Positions 27,958 through 37,616 of a stretch of 64,000 bases of DNA are shown here, in pieces. How positions within the stretch are numbered: position 1 is the stretch's first letter; every line of letters starts with the position of its first letter. The notes under the pieces were generated by a model. That model was not told the origin of the DNA, did not search any database, and saw only the letters and a list, made by a program, of their open reading frames with translations. The stretch comes from Actinomycetales bacterium. GTDB lineage: Bacteria > Actinomycetota > Actinomycetes > Actinomycetales > Dermatophilaceae. The stretch is from positions 124,001 through 188,000 of the forward strand of contig PDRO01000003.1 of assembly GCA_002748155.1 (NCBI GenBank), read 5' to 3'. The translations under genes were made by a program, and so were the position numbers.

Positions 27958-29148
27958 CTACTCGGCGTCGGCCTCCTCGACGTCCTCCCGGGTGACCCCG
28001 AGCAGGAAGAGGACCGCGTCGAGATAGGGCACCGAAACGGAGGTGTCGGCGCCGGCCTGGACCAGCGGCTTGGCGTTGAAGGCGATGCCCAGTCCGGCAG
28101 CAGCGAGCATGTCGAGGTCGTTGGCGCCGTCCCCGATGGCCACGGTCCGTGACTGTGGCAGGCCTAGGTCGGCGGCGAACCGGCGCAACGCCTTCGCCTT
28201 GGCAGCACGGTCGATGATCCCGCCGTCGATCCGCCCCGTGAGGCGGCCGTCGGCGATCTCGAGCCGGTTGGCGACCACCCGGTCGATGCCCAGGTCTGCC
28301 GCGATCGGCGTGACCACTTCGGCGAAGCCGCCGGACACGAGCGCCACGGTGTTGCCGAGCCGATGCAGGGTGCGCACCAGCGTGCGCGCCCCGGGGGTGA
28401 GCACGACGTGTGCCCGGACTCGATCGAGTGTTTCGGCTTCGAGACCTGCCAGCAAGGCGACCCGAGCGGTCAGCGATTCGCCGAAGTCGAGTTCGCCACG
28501 CATGGCTGCCTCCGTGATCGCGGTCACTTCGGCTTGATAGCCGGCGTGCGCGGCGAGCAGCTCGATGACTTCCTGCTGGATGAGGGTCGAGTCGACGTCC
28601 ATGACGACCAACCGGGAGCCGAGCCGGGCCAGTCCGGCGGGGGCGACCGCGATGTCTATCGGTCGTCGTGACGCGAAGGTGGCCAGTTCGGAGCGTAGCC
28701 GTGGCACGTCAGCGCCGGAGACGTCGAGCTCGACCGTGGTCACCGGGTATGCCGACAGCCGTCGGATGCGGTCGATGTTCGCCCCGAGCCTGGCGATTCT
28801 CTCGGTCGCTGCACCGAGGTCACCGGCATCGAGTGGATTCCCGAGCACGACGACGTGGGCTCGGCCGGTGGGTCGGATGTGGCTGTCCCCGGTGCCGACA
28901 CTGATCCGGGTGCGCATCCCGAGCGAGTCACCGGTATGCCGACCCGCTTGCGCCAATTCGTCGGCGCGACCTCGCGGGTCGAGCAGGGCAGAGAGGGTGA
29001 GGTGATCGCGGACCACAATCTGCTCGAGGTCGAGCACGTCCGCGCCGATCTGGGCGAGCCCGCCGAGCAGGGCACTGGTCACCCCCGGCCGGTCCTGGCC
29101 CGAAACGGTGATCCGTAGGGTGCTCGGCTCCGATGCGGGCTGACTCAC
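27958..29148 (-). CDS. serB: Phosphoserine phosphatase with ACT domains
   Basis: SerB removes phosphate from phosphoserine in the last step of serine synthesis. The 396-residue protein has two ACT-type regulatory domains in the first 180 residues, then a HAD phosphatase with VVMDVDSTLIQQE (nucleophile Asp), ALVSGGFAEVV (Ser/Thr motif), KAKALRRFA (Lys) and AIGDGANDLDMLAAAGLGIAF (metal Asp). The GTG start at 29148 lies 6 nt after a TAGCCT box. Two octamers at 28747 and 28934 are read in different frames (Ala-Tyr-Pro and Arg-His-Thr). Confidence 0.95.
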   Translation of the reverse strand: MSQPASEPSTLRITVSGQDRPGVTSALLGGLAQIGADVLDLEQIVVRDHLTLSALLDPRGRADELAQAGRHTGDSLGMRTRISVGTGDSHIRPTGRAHVVVLGNPLDAGDLGAATERIARLGANIDRIRRLSAYPVTTVELDVSGADVPRLRSELATFASRRPIDIAVAPAGLARLGSRLVVMDVDSTLIQQEVIELLAAHAGYQAEVTAITEAAMRGELDFGESLTARVALLAGLEAETLDRVRAHVVLTPGARTLVRTLHRLGNTVALVSGGFAEVVTPIAADLGIDRVVANRLEIADGRLTGRIDGGIIDRAAKAKALRRFAADLGLPQSRTVAIGDGANDLDMLAAAGLGIAFNAKPLVQAGADTSVSVPYLDAVLFLLGVTREDVEEADAE

Positions 29149-29230
29149 GCCATCAGGCTAGTCGGACACACGGCGACGCTTGTTGTGAATAACTCTGTGC
29201 TCGTTGGCGCAACCCGGGCAGAATCGGGTC

Positions 29231-29776
29231 ATGAGTCTCGATGTGCAGCGCTACCAGATGGCAGGATTCGGAGGCAAGGACGCGCAGCAGCCCCGGTTGG
29301 CTCGACGACGGCTCCGTTGGCAGCGCTACGACCCGCGTAGCGCAGCGACACGACGCCAGGTGGCGGGGTTGGCCCTGATCCTGGCTTGGGTGGCGGCATT
29401 GATGCCGGTGGATGAGCGTCCGATAGTCACGACGATGTGGATCATGGTCAACGAACCAGGGCCATGGGTGGGTCGGGTGGTTTTCGTCCTCCCGGTGCTC
29501 GGGATCCTGATCGGCCATCCACGGATCCGACCAGGATGGCTGCGGGATTCCGGCTCGGTATTCATCGTCATCGCTGCCGGACTCGTCGTCGTCAAAGGGG
29601 TCGTGCTACCCAGCTTGATCGATATGCCGCTGCGTCCCCAGGGCCACCTGTCCTGGGGTCTGCTGCCCGTGGTCGTCAGCCTGCTCTGGGCGGCATGGCT
29701 GTTGCGCGCCGGGCCGCCTCCGGAGGCGCAGCCCGAGTCTACGAGTCACGATCACGACGACCAGACCACCGGCTGA
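29231..29776 (+). CDS. Membrane protein of unknown function
   Basis: The 181-residue protein has a soluble, basic N-terminus of about 45 residues (RLARRRLRWQRYDPR) followed by four hydrophobic segments, and an acidic/His-rich tail. ATG 29231 is chosen because CAGAAT ends 6 nt upstream; an upstream TTG at 29204 is the alternative. It is divergent from serB and converges with glgC. I do not recognise the family. Confidence 0.7.
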   Translation: MSLDVQRYQMAGFGGKDAQQPRLARRRLRWQRYDPRSAATRRQVAGLALILAWVAALMPVDERPIVTTMWIMVNEPGPWVGRVVFVLPVLGILIGHPRIRPGWLRDSGSVFIVIAAGLVVVKGVVLPSLIDMPLRPQGHLSWGLLPVVVSLLWAAWLLRAGPPPEAQPESTSHDHDDQTTG

Positions 29777-29825
29777 TCGGTCGCGACCACCCGTCCGTCG
29801 GGTCGACTGAGTCGACTGTGAGTCG

Positions 29826-31076
29826 TCAGGGTGTGACTATTTGGCCCTTGCCGACCACGGTGACCCCGCCTTCGGTGACGTAGAAGCCACGCTCGCGGTC
29901 ATGTTCGTGATCGATCCCGATCCGGCAGTACTCCGGGATCTGGACGTTCTTGTCGATGATCGCGCGGCGGACCACGGCATACCGGCCCACGACGACGTTG
30001 TCGAGCAACACGCTCTCGGCGACCGTCGCGTAGCTGTGCACTCGAACCTTGGGAGAGAGCACCGAATGGCTGACCTGAGCGCCGGACACGACCGCACCCG
30101 GGGACACCATCGATGAGATCGCTTCACCAACCCGGTCACCGGAGCCGTGGACGAACTTGGCCGGAGGTAGCGGCGGCATCGCCGTGATGATGGTCCAGTC
30201 GTAGTTGTAGAGGTTGAAGATCGGGTGGATCGAGATCAGATCCATGTGCGCATCGAAGTAGGAGTCGAGGGTTCCCACGTCGCGCCAGTAGCCCTTGTCG
30301 CGTTCGGTCGCACCGGGGACGTCGTTGTCCTTGAAGTCGTAGACATAGGCGTCCTCGGCAGCGACGAAGGCCGGCACGATGTCACCGCCCATGTCATGCT
30401 GGCTGCCCTCGAGATCGTGGTCTCTGGTGACGGCATCGACGAGGGCCTCCCTGGTGAAGACGTAGTTGCCCATCGAGGCGAGCACTTCGCCGGGAGAGTC
30501 GGGCAGGCCCTGCGGGTCGGACGGCTTCTCGCGGAACGCCGCGATCTTGCGGGGGTCGTCCCGGTTGACCTCGATGACCCCGAACTGATCAGCCATCTCG
30601 ATCGGCTGTCGGATCGCCGCCACCGTGATCCCAGCTCCGGTCGCGATGTGCTGGTCGACCATCTGGTGGAAGTCCATCCGGTAGACGTGGTCGGCACCCA
30701 CGACGACGACGATGTCGGGCATTTCGTCTTCGATGAGGTTGAGACTCTGGAAGATCGCATCAGCGCTGCCGAGGTACCAGTTCTTGTCGACCCGCTGCTG
30801 CGCCGGCACCGGCGTGACGTAGTTGCCCAGCACCGTCGACATCCGCCACGTGCGGGTGATGTGCTTGTCCAGGCTGTGCGACTTGTACTGGGTGAGCACC
30901 ACCACTTTGCGGTACTCCGAATTCACGACGTTGGAGAGCGCGAAATCGATGAGCCGGTAGATCCCGCCGAACGGAACCGCAGGTTTGGCCCGATCGCGGG
31001 TCAGGGGCATCAGCCGCTTGCCCTCCCCACCAGCCAACACGATTGCCAGAACATTCGGGTCGCCCTTGCGTGACAT
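29826..31076 (-). CDS. glgC: Glucose-1-phosphate adenylyltransferase
   Basis: GlgC makes ADP-glucose, the donor for glycogen and maltose-1-phosphate synthesis. The 416-residue protein starts with the nucleotide-binding loop [21 protein letters not shown], contains [11 protein letters not shown] and [11 protein letters not shown], and ends with a left-handed beta-helix ([16 protein letters not shown]). It is divergent from the glycosyltransferase gene at 31194 and probably shares a regulatory gap of 117 bp. A TAGGGT box ends 6 nt before the ATG at 31076. Confidence 0.96.
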   Translation of the reverse strand: MSRKGDPNVLAIVLAGGEGKRLMPLTRDRAKPAVPFGGIYRLIDFALSNVVNSEYRKVVVLTQYKSHSLDKHITRTWRMSTVLGNYVTPVPAQQRVDKNWYLGSADAIFQSLNLIEDEMPDIVVVVGADHVYRMDFHQMVDQHIATGAGITVAAIRQPIEMADQFGVIEVNRDDPRKIAAFREKPSDPQGLPDSPGEVLASMGNYVFTREALVDAVTRDHDLEGSQHDMGGDIVPAFVAAEDAYVYDFKDNDVPGATERDKGYWRDVGTLDSYFDAHMDLISIHPIFNLYNYDWTIITAMPPLPPAKFVHGSGDRVGEAISSMVSPGAVVSGAQVSHSVLSPKVRVHSYATVAESVLLDNVVVGRYAVVRRAIIDKNVQIPEYCRIGIDHEHDRERGFYVTEGGVTVVGKGQIVTP

Positions 31077-31082
31077 GCGACC

Positions 31083-31088
31083 ACCCTA
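31083..31088 (-). promoter_or_regulatory. Predicted -10 box for leaderless glgC
   Basis: TAGGGT on the minus strand ends 6 nt before the ATG at 31076. Confidence 0.5.
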
Positions 31089-31158
31089 GCGCTGCACACC
31101 ACCGGCGCGACGAGGGGTGCACTTCTCGCTTTGGTCTGGCCTTGCCCTGCACCGGCCG

Positions 31159-31186
31159 TTGCCACCCGGTGGGTCGTCACTAAGCT
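31159..31186 (+). promoter_or_regulatory. Predicted promoter for leaderless glgM
   Basis: TTGCCA (31159-31164), a 16-bp spacer and TAAGCT (31181-31186) stand 7 nt before the ATG at 31194. The -35 hexamer matches the consensus at five of six bases. Confidence 0.5.
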
Positions 31187-31193
31187 CAGGATC

Positions 31194-32396
31194 ATGCGCG
31201 TCGACATCATCAGCAAGGAATACCCCCCGGCCATTTACGGAGGAGCCGGCGTTCACGTCTCGGAGTTGGTCCGGGCGCTGCGCGCCCGAGGTGACGTCGA
31301 CGTCCAAGTGCGGTGCTTCGGTGCCCCACGCGACGAGGCGGGGACGACGGCATACGCCGATCTGACCGAGCTGGGCGGCGCCAACGCGGCCCTACAGACC
31401 CTCGGGGTCGACGTGGCGATCGCCCAGGACTGCCAGGGCACGGACTTGACCCATTCGCACACCTGGTATGCGAACATGGCCGGTCATCTCGGTGGTTTGC
31501 TCTCGGGCGCGCCGCACGTGATCACCGCCCACAGCCTGGAGCCGATGCGCCCTTGGAAGGCCGAACAACTCGGCGGTGGCTACCGGGTCTCATCGTTCGT
31601 CGAGAAGACCGCCTACGAGTCCGCCGCCGCGGTGATTGCGGTGAGTGCCGGAATGAAGGCCGACATCCTGCGTGCCTACCCATCCCTCGACCCCGACCGA
31701 GTCCCCGTGGTGCACAACGGGATCGACTCGCAGCTCTGGCAGCCGATCAACGACGAGCAGGTATGCCGCAAGCACGGCATGGATCCGGACAAGCCCGCGG
31801 TGACCTTCGTCGGACGGATCACCCGGCAGAAAGGCCTGCCCTATCTCATGCGAGCGGTCGCCGAACTGCCTCCAGGAGTGCAGATCGTGTTGTGCGCCGG
31901 TGCACCTGACACACCCGAGATCCAGGCCGAGGTCGAGGGCTTGCTGGCCAACCTGCGTGAGAAGCGCGGTGAAGAAGGCATCGTGTGGATCCCTCAGATG
32001 CTGCCCCGCCACGAAGTCATCGCCTTGCTCACCGCGTCCACGGTCTTTGCCTGCCCGTCGGTCTACGAGCCGCTGGGCATCGTCAATCTCGAGGCGATGG
32101 CCTGCAACCTGCCGGTGGTCGCCACCGCTACCGGTGGCATCCCGGAGGTCGTCGTGCCTGGCGAGACGGGCTGGCTGGTGCCGATCGAGCAGGTCCAGGA
32201 CGGCACCGGCACGCCGGTGGACCCGGACCGGTTCGTGGCCGACCTCGCGGCGGCACTCAACGAGGCGGTCAGCGATCTCGCCCGGGCCGAAGCCTTGGGC
32301 AAGGCGGGCCGGACGCGGGCCGTCGAGCACTTCTCCTGGGCCAGCATCGGCGACAAGACAATGGAGGTCTACCGCTCGGTGCTCGATCGCAGCTGA
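31194..32396 (+). CDS. glgM: GT4 glycosyltransferase, GlgA/GlgM type
   Basis: This 400-residue GT4 enzyme uses ADP-glucose to make glycogen or, as shown for the mycobacterial homologue next to glgC, alpha-maltose 1-phosphate. The N-terminus EYPPAIYGGAGVHVSELV is the donor-binding glycine loop. The Glu-x7-Glu region reads PSVYEPLGIVNLEAMACNLPVVAT, and AHSLEPMRPWKAEQLGGGY is family-typical. ATG 31194 is chosen over an in-frame upstream start because of the promoter at 31159-31186 and because the protein then begins MRVDIISKEYPP. An octamer at 31761 is read Val-Cys with the rare GTA codon. The name glgM rather than glgA is inference. Confidence 0.9.
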   Translation: MRVDIISKEYPPAIYGGAGVHVSELVRALRARGDVDVQVRCFGAPRDEAGTTAYADLTELGGANAALQTLGVDVAIAQDCQGTDLTHSHTWYANMAGHLGGLLSGAPHVITAHSLEPMRPWKAEQLGGGYRVSSFVEKTAYESAAAVIAVSAGMKADILRAYPSLDPDRVPVVHNGIDSQLWQPINDEQVCRKHGMDPDKPAVTFVGRITRQKGLPYLMRAVAELPPGVQIVLCAGAPDTPEIQAEVEGLLANLREKRGEEGIVWIPQMLPRHEVIALLTASTVFACPSVYEPLGIVNLEAMACNLPVVATATGGIPEVVVPGETGWLVPIEQVQDGTGTPVDPDRFVADLAAALNEAVSDLARAEALGKAGRTRAVEHFSWASIGDKTMEVYRSVLDRS

Positions 32397-32494
32397 CCGG
32401 ACTTCGCCGGACAACGGCGTCGCACCCGTCCTCCACACAAGGATCTATGCCGAGCTCTCGTGAACCAAGCGAGGGTAGGCGGGAATAGGTGGGG

Positions 32495-33250
32495 CTAGGC
32501 CGGGCGCCACCCGGCCAGCACCATCGCCGCGACGTTGACAGCACCGGCGAGCGTGTCGTCTGCGGTGTCGAGCACGGTGCGGAAGACTGCCGCCCGCTGA
32601 CTCGACGTCGCGGCGTCCGTCGCTGCGCCACCGTGCTCCTCTGCGAGGCCCTCGAGTGCGACAGCGTGCACGACAGCCGCGTCGATCATGAGCCGAGCTG
32701 CCCGGGGAGGAACACCGTCGGGTAGGACCGCAGCGCGGATGTCGGTTCGGTTCGTCGTCATCGCCGGAGAACGCCATGGGATCCCACCGAGAGCCTCCAC
32801 CCTCTCGGTCGCATCGCGGACCACTCCGGTGAGCGACCGATCGAGCTCACGCAGGTCAACGGCTTCGACCACGTGGCGAGGCAGCGGCTCGGCTGGGTGT
32901 GCCGTCCACGTCAACAGCCGTCCGGTGTCGCCAACCGGCCCGAACTCCTCGATGGTGGGCACGAGCACGCCACCGACGGTAGGGGCGACGAGGCATTCCC
33001 CGGCGTCCAAGGCCACTGTCAACGACTCGCGGGGAGCCCGCGGCATACCCGTGAACGAGCCGGGTCGGGGCAGCGCAAGCAACACCGCCGTCTCACCCCG
33101 CGCCGGCCAGGAGTCAGGCTCCGGCAGGGTGCCGGTGACGTCGGTGACCCCGGCATACGCTCGCGAACGGGCCTGGTCGAGCGGCGCACGCCCGTGCAGG
33201 ACCGCGGTCGCCCACAGTGCGGCCCGGGCAGACAACGGCAGGGCGATCAC
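32495..33250 (-). CDS. Conserved actinobacterial protein of unknown function
   Basis: The 251-residue protein has no signal peptide or membrane segment. It is rich in Ala, Leu and Arg. The N-terminal half contains ARGETAVLLALPRPGSFTGMPRAP and ECLVAPTVGGVLVPTIEEFGP; the C-terminal half is helical. A TAGGGT box lies 6 nt before the GTG at 33250, which supports a real gene. It is divergent from an ABC ATPase gene. I cannot assign a function. Confidence 0.75.
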   Translation of the reverse strand: MIALPLSARAALWATAVLHGRAPLDQARSRAYAGVTDVTGTLPEPDSWPARGETAVLLALPRPGSFTGMPRAPRESLTVALDAGECLVAPTVGGVLVPTIEEFGPVGDTGRLLTWTAHPAEPLPRHVVEAVDLRELDRSLTGVVRDATERVEALGGIPWRSPAMTTNRTDIRAAVLPDGVPPRAARLMIDAAVVHAVALEGLAEEHGGAATDAATSSQRAAVFRTVLDTADDTLAGAVNVAAMVLAGWRPA

Positions 33251-33326
33251 TCGTCAACCCTAGAGCCAACCAGGACACGCCAGCTCAGGCCGGGCTAAGT
33301 GGCGGGCGCTTGGCTAGGGTGACGGT

Positions 33327-34148
33327 ATGAGCGATGTGCTCGCCTTCTCGGGTGTCGGCGTGCGGCGTGGTAAGGCTGCCTTGTTGACCGACGTGACCTG
33401 GGAGGTCGAGGAGGGCGAGCGTTGGGTGGTGCTCGGCCCCAACGGTGCCGGGAAGACCACCTTGCTCCAGCTCGCGGCGGCCCGGATTCATCCCACGACC
33501 GGTTCGGTTGCCGTTCTGGGAGAACGCTTGGGTGCGGTCGACGTCTTCGAATTGCGGCCCCGGGTGGGTCTGTCGAGTGCGGCGATGGCCGAGCAGATCC
33601 CGGCATCCGAACTGGTCGGCAACGTCGTGGTCACCGCGTCCTACGGGGTGATCGGCCGGTGGCGTGAGCGTTACGAATCGGTGGACTACCAGCGGGCTCT
33701 CTCGTTGCTGGACGCGCTCGGTGCAGCTCACCTGGCTGACCGGCGATTCGGCACCCTGTCGGAGGGCGAACGCAAACGAGTCCAGATCGCCCGTGCCCTG
33801 ATGACCGACCCGGAGCTCATGCTGCTCGACGAGCCAGCCGCTGGACTCGACCTGGGCGGCCGTGAGGATCTCGTTGTGCGGTTGGGCCAATTGGCATCGG
33901 ACCCTGAAGCACCAGCCCTGGTGCTCGTCACGCACCATGTCGAAGAGATCCCTCCCGGATTCACCGATGTGTTGTTGCTGCAGGGTGGCTCGGTGGTAGC
34001 CGCCGGTCCACTGGAATCCACGCTCACGGCGGAGAACCTGTCGGCGACGTTCGGCTTGCCGTTGGTCATCGAGCGGCATGGCCAGCGCTGGAGTGCTCGA
34101 GCGGTCCACGCCACGACGGGAACGACCGATCTGGCACAGACGTACTAG
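33327..34148 (+). CDS. Stand-alone ABC transporter ATP-binding protein
   Basis: The 273-residue ATPase has Walker A (GPNGAGKTTLLQ), a Q-loop-like PRVGLSSAAMAEQI, a variant signature (LSEGERKRVQIAR), Walker B (LMLLDEPAAGLD) and the switch His (VLVTHHVEEI). The variant signature and the HHVEEIP stretch resemble a group of single ABC ATPases without a permease neighbour. A TAGGGT box ends 6 nt before the ATG at 33327. The next gene (NfeD) begins 45 nt later, but nothing suggests that it is a permease. Confidence 0.9.
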   Translation: MSDVLAFSGVGVRRGKAALLTDVTWEVEEGERWVVLGPNGAGKTTLLQLAAARIHPTTGSVAVLGERLGAVDVFELRPRVGLSSAAMAEQIPASELVGNVVVTASYGVIGRWRERYESVDYQRALSLLDALGAAHLADRRFGTLSEGERKRVQIARALMTDPELMLLDEPAAGLDLGGREDLVVRLGQLASDPEAPALVLVTHHVEEIPPGFTDVLLLQGGSVVAAGPLESTLTAENLSATFGLPLVIERHGQRWSARAVHATTGTTDLAQTY

Positions 34149-34192
34149 GGGGTAGCGCCCGTGCTGCCAACCGGCGATCAGGAGGTGAGGCC

Positions 34193-34651
34193 GTGTTCGA
34201 CGACTCGGCATGGTTACTCTGGCTCGGGTTAGCGCTCGGCCTCGGCATCATCGAAACCCTCACCGTGGACTTCACCTTCCTCATGCTTGCCGGTGGTGCC
34301 CTCGGAGGGGCCGGTGCCGCGGCCTTGGGACTTCCCTTTCCAGGCCAGGTGATTGCCGCTGCGGTGTTGGCGGTAGCGCTGGTCGCGATCGTCCGGCCCT
34401 GGGCCCAGCGGAAGTTCGCCGCCCGTGGCGGCCATCCTGAGATCGGCACGGCGGCGCACGTCGGACGGTCTGCGAGGGTGATCGAGACGGTCACCGCCAC
34501 CGGCGGGCGGATCCGACTCGATGGCGACGTGTGGACGTCGCGAGTCGACGACACCGACGTGCTGGCTCCGGGCGAAGCCGTGCGCGTTATCCGGATCGAG
34601 GGGGCCACGGCAATCGTCATCCGTCGCGACACCCCCATCGATCAGAGTTAA
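34193..34651 (+). CDS. NfeD-family membrane protein
   Basis: The 152-residue protein has two or three membrane segments in its first 80 residues (LLWLGLALGLGIIETL, LAGGALGGAGAAALG, IAAAVLAVALVAIV) and a C-terminal OB-fold domain (GTAAHVGRSARVIETV). A strong AGGAGGTGA site precedes the GTG at 34193. NfeD proteins are commonly paired with SPFH proteins, as here (next gene 92 nt later), and take part in membrane microdomain organisation or proteolysis. Confidence 0.9.
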   Translation: MFDDSAWLLWLGLALGLGIIETLTVDFTFLMLAGGALGGAGAAALGLPFPGQVIAAAVLAVALVAIVRPWAQRKFAARGGHPEIGTAAHVGRSARVIETVTATGGRIRLDGDVWTSRVDDTDVLAPGEAVRVIRIEGATAIVIRRDTPIDQS

Positions 34652-34743
34652 CCCAGCCCACGCACGCAACCACGAACGGCAGCTGCCGGCATCCCGAGCA
34701 AGACACGAGCCGACCCCCGCCGTTCCGAGTCATCGGAGGAACC

Positions 34744-35865
34744 ATGCCCGAAGTCATCGTCACGATCGTGCTCGTGCTGATCGTGGCTTTCGTCCTCATT
34801 GTCATCGCCCGCTCCGTCCGGATCGTGCCGCAACAGACGGCGGTCATCGTCGAGCGGTTGGGATCGTATTCGCGAACTCTCAACGACGGTCTGCACCTGC
34901 TCACCCCGTTCATCGACAAGCCACGGGACACCATCGACTTGCGTGAGCAGGTCGTCACCTTCCCACCTCAACCAGTGATCACATCCGACAACCTGGTCGT
35001 GTCGATCGACACGGTGATCTACTACACGGTGACGAACGCGAAGTCGGCCGTCTACGAGATCGCCGACTTCATCACCGGTATCGAGCAGCTCACGGTGACC
35101 ACCTTGCGTAACGTCATCGGTTCCCTCGACCTCGAGCAGACGTTGACCTCACGGGATCGGATCAACGGCCAGTTGCGAGGAGTGCTCGACCAAGAGACCG
35201 GCCGCTGGGGAATCCGGGTGAACCGGGTCGAGCTCAAGGCCATCGACCCACCGGCATCCGTGCAGGACTCCATGGAAAAGCAGATGCGGGCTGAGCGGGA
35301 CAAGCGAGCAGCCGTGCTCACCGCCGAAGGTGTCAAGCAGGCGGCCATCTTGCAGGCCGAGGGTGACCGGCAGGCTCAGGTGTTGCGGGCCCAGGGTTCC
35401 GCGGAAGCACGGGTGCTCGAAGCACAGGGCCAGTCGCGGGCGATCCAGGACGTCTTCGACGCGATTCACGCCGGTGAGCCGACCTCCGATCTGCTGGCCT
35501 ACCAGTATCTGCAAGTGCTTCCTCAGATCGCTCGCGGCGACGCCAACAAGATGTGGATCATCCCGAGTGAGCTCACCGATGCGCTCCGGGGCATCTCGAA
35601 CGCACTGGGAGGCCAACCGGACGCACCCATTGGAAGCGACGACTCCGGGAAGACCGCCACCGCGGCATCGACGAAAGGCCGTGCCGCCGCGGCGAAGGTC
35701 CCGGTGACCGGACCGGAAGGCACACCACCTCAGTTGAAAGCGCCCGGATTGTTCTCCAACGACCCGGTCCCGGAATCGGAGATCGCCGACTCATCGGCCC
35801 ACTCGCCGCGAGCAGTCGAGAACCCACCCGGTCAGTCGCCCTGGGGTCCGAGCGGAGCTCAGTAG
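34744..35865 (+). CDS. SPFH/Band 7 (stomatin-like) membrane protein
   Basis: The 373-residue protein has one N-terminal membrane segment (VTIVLVLIVAFVLIVIA), an SPFH domain (VPQQTAVIVERLGSYSRTLNDG), then a helical, coiled-coil stretch of Ala/Glu/Gln repeats (about residues 185-245), and a low-complexity, Pro/Ala-rich tail after residue 290. GGAGGAACC just before ATG 34744 supports the start. It pairs with the NfeD gene upstream. Its stop TAG overlaps the predicted -10 box of the next gene. Confidence 0.93.
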   Translation: MPEVIVTIVLVLIVAFVLIVIARSVRIVPQQTAVIVERLGSYSRTLNDGLHLLTPFIDKPRDTIDLREQVVTFPPQPVITSDNLVVSIDTVIYYTVTNAKSAVYEIADFITGIEQLTVTTLRNVIGSLDLEQTLTSRDRINGQLRGVLDQETGRWGIRVNRVELKAIDPPASVQDSMEKQMRAERDKRAAVLTAEGVKQAAILQAEGDRQAQVLRAQGSAEARVLEAQGQSRAIQDVFDAIHAGEPTSDLLAYQYLQVLPQIARGDANKMWIIPSELTDALRGISNALGGQPDAPIGSDDSGKTATAASTKGRAAAAKVPVTGPEGTPPQLKAPGLFSNDPVPESEIADSSAHSPRAVENPPGQSPWGPSGAQ

Positions 35866-35874
35866 AGTAACCGG

Positions 35875-36660
35875 GTGAGCCCGCTCGACGCCCTGCTCGT
35901 CGTGCTGGCCGGGGTCGGTGCGGGCACCATCAACTCGATCGTCGGGTCGGGCACTCTGGTCACGTTCCCGACGTTGCTGCTTCTCGGCTACCCACCCCTC
36001 ACGGCGAACATCAGCAACAACCTCGGGCTGGTCGCCGGTGGCTTCTCCGCATCATGGGGCTACCGGCGGGAGCTGACTGGTCACGGCGGCACGTTGCGGC
36101 GGCTGTTGCCGATCTCCTTGGTCGCGTCCCTGGTGGGAGCGACCCTGCTGCTCGTGTTGCCCCCGGCCGCATTCCGAGCGATCGTCCCGGTGCTGGTCCT
36201 CATGGCGGTGGCTCTCGTCATCGTCGGCCCGCGGCTGCAACAAGCTGCGGCAGCCCGACGCGCCACTCACGAGCATGAGGGGCATGGCGGGCCTGGCAAG
36301 CACGGGGGAGCCTTGCGGGCCGGGGTGTTCTTCGGCGGCGTCTACGGCGGTTACTTCGGGGCTGCTCAAGGAGTGCTGCTGATGGGGGTGTTCTCGGCGC
36401 TATCTCGCGAGCCCATCCAACGGCTCAACGGCTTCAAGAACGTGCTCGTGACGACGGTCAATCTCGTGGCAGCGATCGCCTTCCTGCTCTTCGCCCGAGA
36501 CCACATCGTCTGGGCGGTGGCCGGGTTGATTGCGGTGGGGTCGGCGATCGGTGGGTGGCTCGGAGCGCACATCGGTCGTCGGCTACCTCCGCTCGTGCTG
36601 CGGGGAGTGATCGTGACCATCGGGATCGTCGCGGTCGTCAAGATGGTGTTCTTCTCGTGA
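35875..36660 (+). CDS. TauE/SafE-family membrane transporter
   Basis: The 261-residue protein has about seven or eight membrane segments in two repeats, each containing the family's glycine motifs: GVGAGTINSIVGSGTLVTFP in the first and GVFFGGVYGGYFGAAQGVLL in the second. A central His-rich loop (ATHEHEGHGGPGKHGG) could bind metal. The family exports or imports sulfite, sulfoacetate or related organosulfur anions; the substrate is not known here. TAGAGT ends 6 nt before the GTG start. The stop overlaps the next gene (GTGA). Confidence 0.9.
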   Translation: MSPLDALLVVLAGVGAGTINSIVGSGTLVTFPTLLLLGYPPLTANISNNLGLVAGGFSASWGYRRELTGHGGTLRRLLPISLVASLVGATLLLVLPPAAFRAIVPVLVLMAVALVIVGPRLQQAAAARRATHEHEGHGGPGKHGGALRAGVFFGGVYGGYFGAAQGVLLMGVFSALSREPIQRLNGFKNVLVTTVNLVAAIAFLLFARDHIVWAVAGLIAVGSAIGGWLGAHIGRRLPPLVLRGVIVTIGIVAVVKMVFFS

Positions 36661-37523
36661 CCCGGCCGTCGGCCAGGTCGGGCACCACGAGCCTGCCGGA
36701 CGGCATCACGTGGATCACCGACCCGGCCGACGAGCGACTCACCGACTACGTCGCCCTCACCGATGTCGCCTTGCGCCGTCGCACCGAACCGGAGCAAGGG
36801 CTCTATATCGCCGAGTCGGAAAAGGTGATCCGTCGGGCCTTGGCCGCCGGGCACCGGCCGCGGTCGATGCTCATGGCCGAGCGCTGGCTCACCGACCTAG
36901 CCGACGTCGTCGCCGATGCCGTGGCGGACGGCATACCCGTGTATGTGGGGGAACACGAGGTGATCGAACACCTCACCGGCTTCCACCTGCACCGTGGTGC
37001 TCTCGTCGCCATGCACCGACCGGTGCTGCCCGGGTTGGCGGACGTGCTGGCCAGCGCGCGCCGGGTGCTCGTGCTCGAGGACATCGTCGATCACACCAAC
37101 GTCGGCGCGGTCTTCCGATCAGCAGCCGCGCTCGGAGCGGACGCCGTGCTGGTGACCCCTCGGTGCGCGGACCCGCTCTATCGGCGAGCAGTGCGGGTGT
37201 CGATGGGCACGGTCTTCCAGGTGCCGTGGACCCGGATCGATCCGTGGCCGGATGGGGGAGTGAGCCGACTGCGGGAGCACGGTTTCGTCGTCGCCGCCTT
37301 GGCGCTCGCGGACGGCTCGGTGTCGTTGGCGGAGTTGGCCGCGCGGGCACCCGAGCGGCTGGCTCTGATCCTGGGGACCGAAGGAGACGGGCTCACCCGG
37401 CATACCGTCGCGGCAGCCGATCTCGCGGTGCGGATCCCGATGTCCGGAGGAGTCGACTCGCTCAACGTCGCCGCGGCCAGTGCTGTCGCGTTGTGGGCGT
37501 TGCGCCCACCCGGGGAGGGCTGA
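36657..37523 (+). CDS. SpoU/TrmH-family RNA 2'-O-methyltransferase
   Basis: The 288-residue protein has an N-terminal substrate-binding domain (GLYIAESEKVIRRALAAG) and a C-terminal SPOUT domain with the three knot motifs: LEDIVDHTNVGAVFRSAAALG, LALILGTEGDGLTRHT and IPMSGGVDSLNVAAASAVALW. The pattern fits rRNA or tRNA ribose methylation, but the exact target is unknown. It is chosen to start at GTG 36657, overlapping the TauE stop by 4 nt. The octamers at 36929 and 37398 are read with rare ATA (Ile) and CAT (His) codons. Confidence 0.93.
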   Translation: MTRPSARSGTTSLPDGITWITDPADERLTDYVALTDVALRRRTEPEQGLYIAESEKVIRRALAAGHRPRSMLMAERWLTDLADVVADAVADGIPVYVGEHEVIEHLTGFHLHRGALVAMHRPVLPGLADVLASARRVLVLEDIVDHTNVGAVFRSAAALGADAVLVTPRCADPLYRRAVRVSMGTVFQVPWTRIDPWPDGGVSRLREHGFVVAALALADGSVSLAELAARAPERLALILGTEGDGLTRHTVAAADLAVRIPMSGGVDSLNVAAASAVALWALRPPGEG

Positions 37524-37616
37524 TCTAGCGGCGTGGGCCGATCCCGCTCGATGGCGGCTAGCGTGTGGGGCTTGTCGGTCGCCGGGCAGGGCAGGCTGCC
37601 AAGGCACCGAATCCGG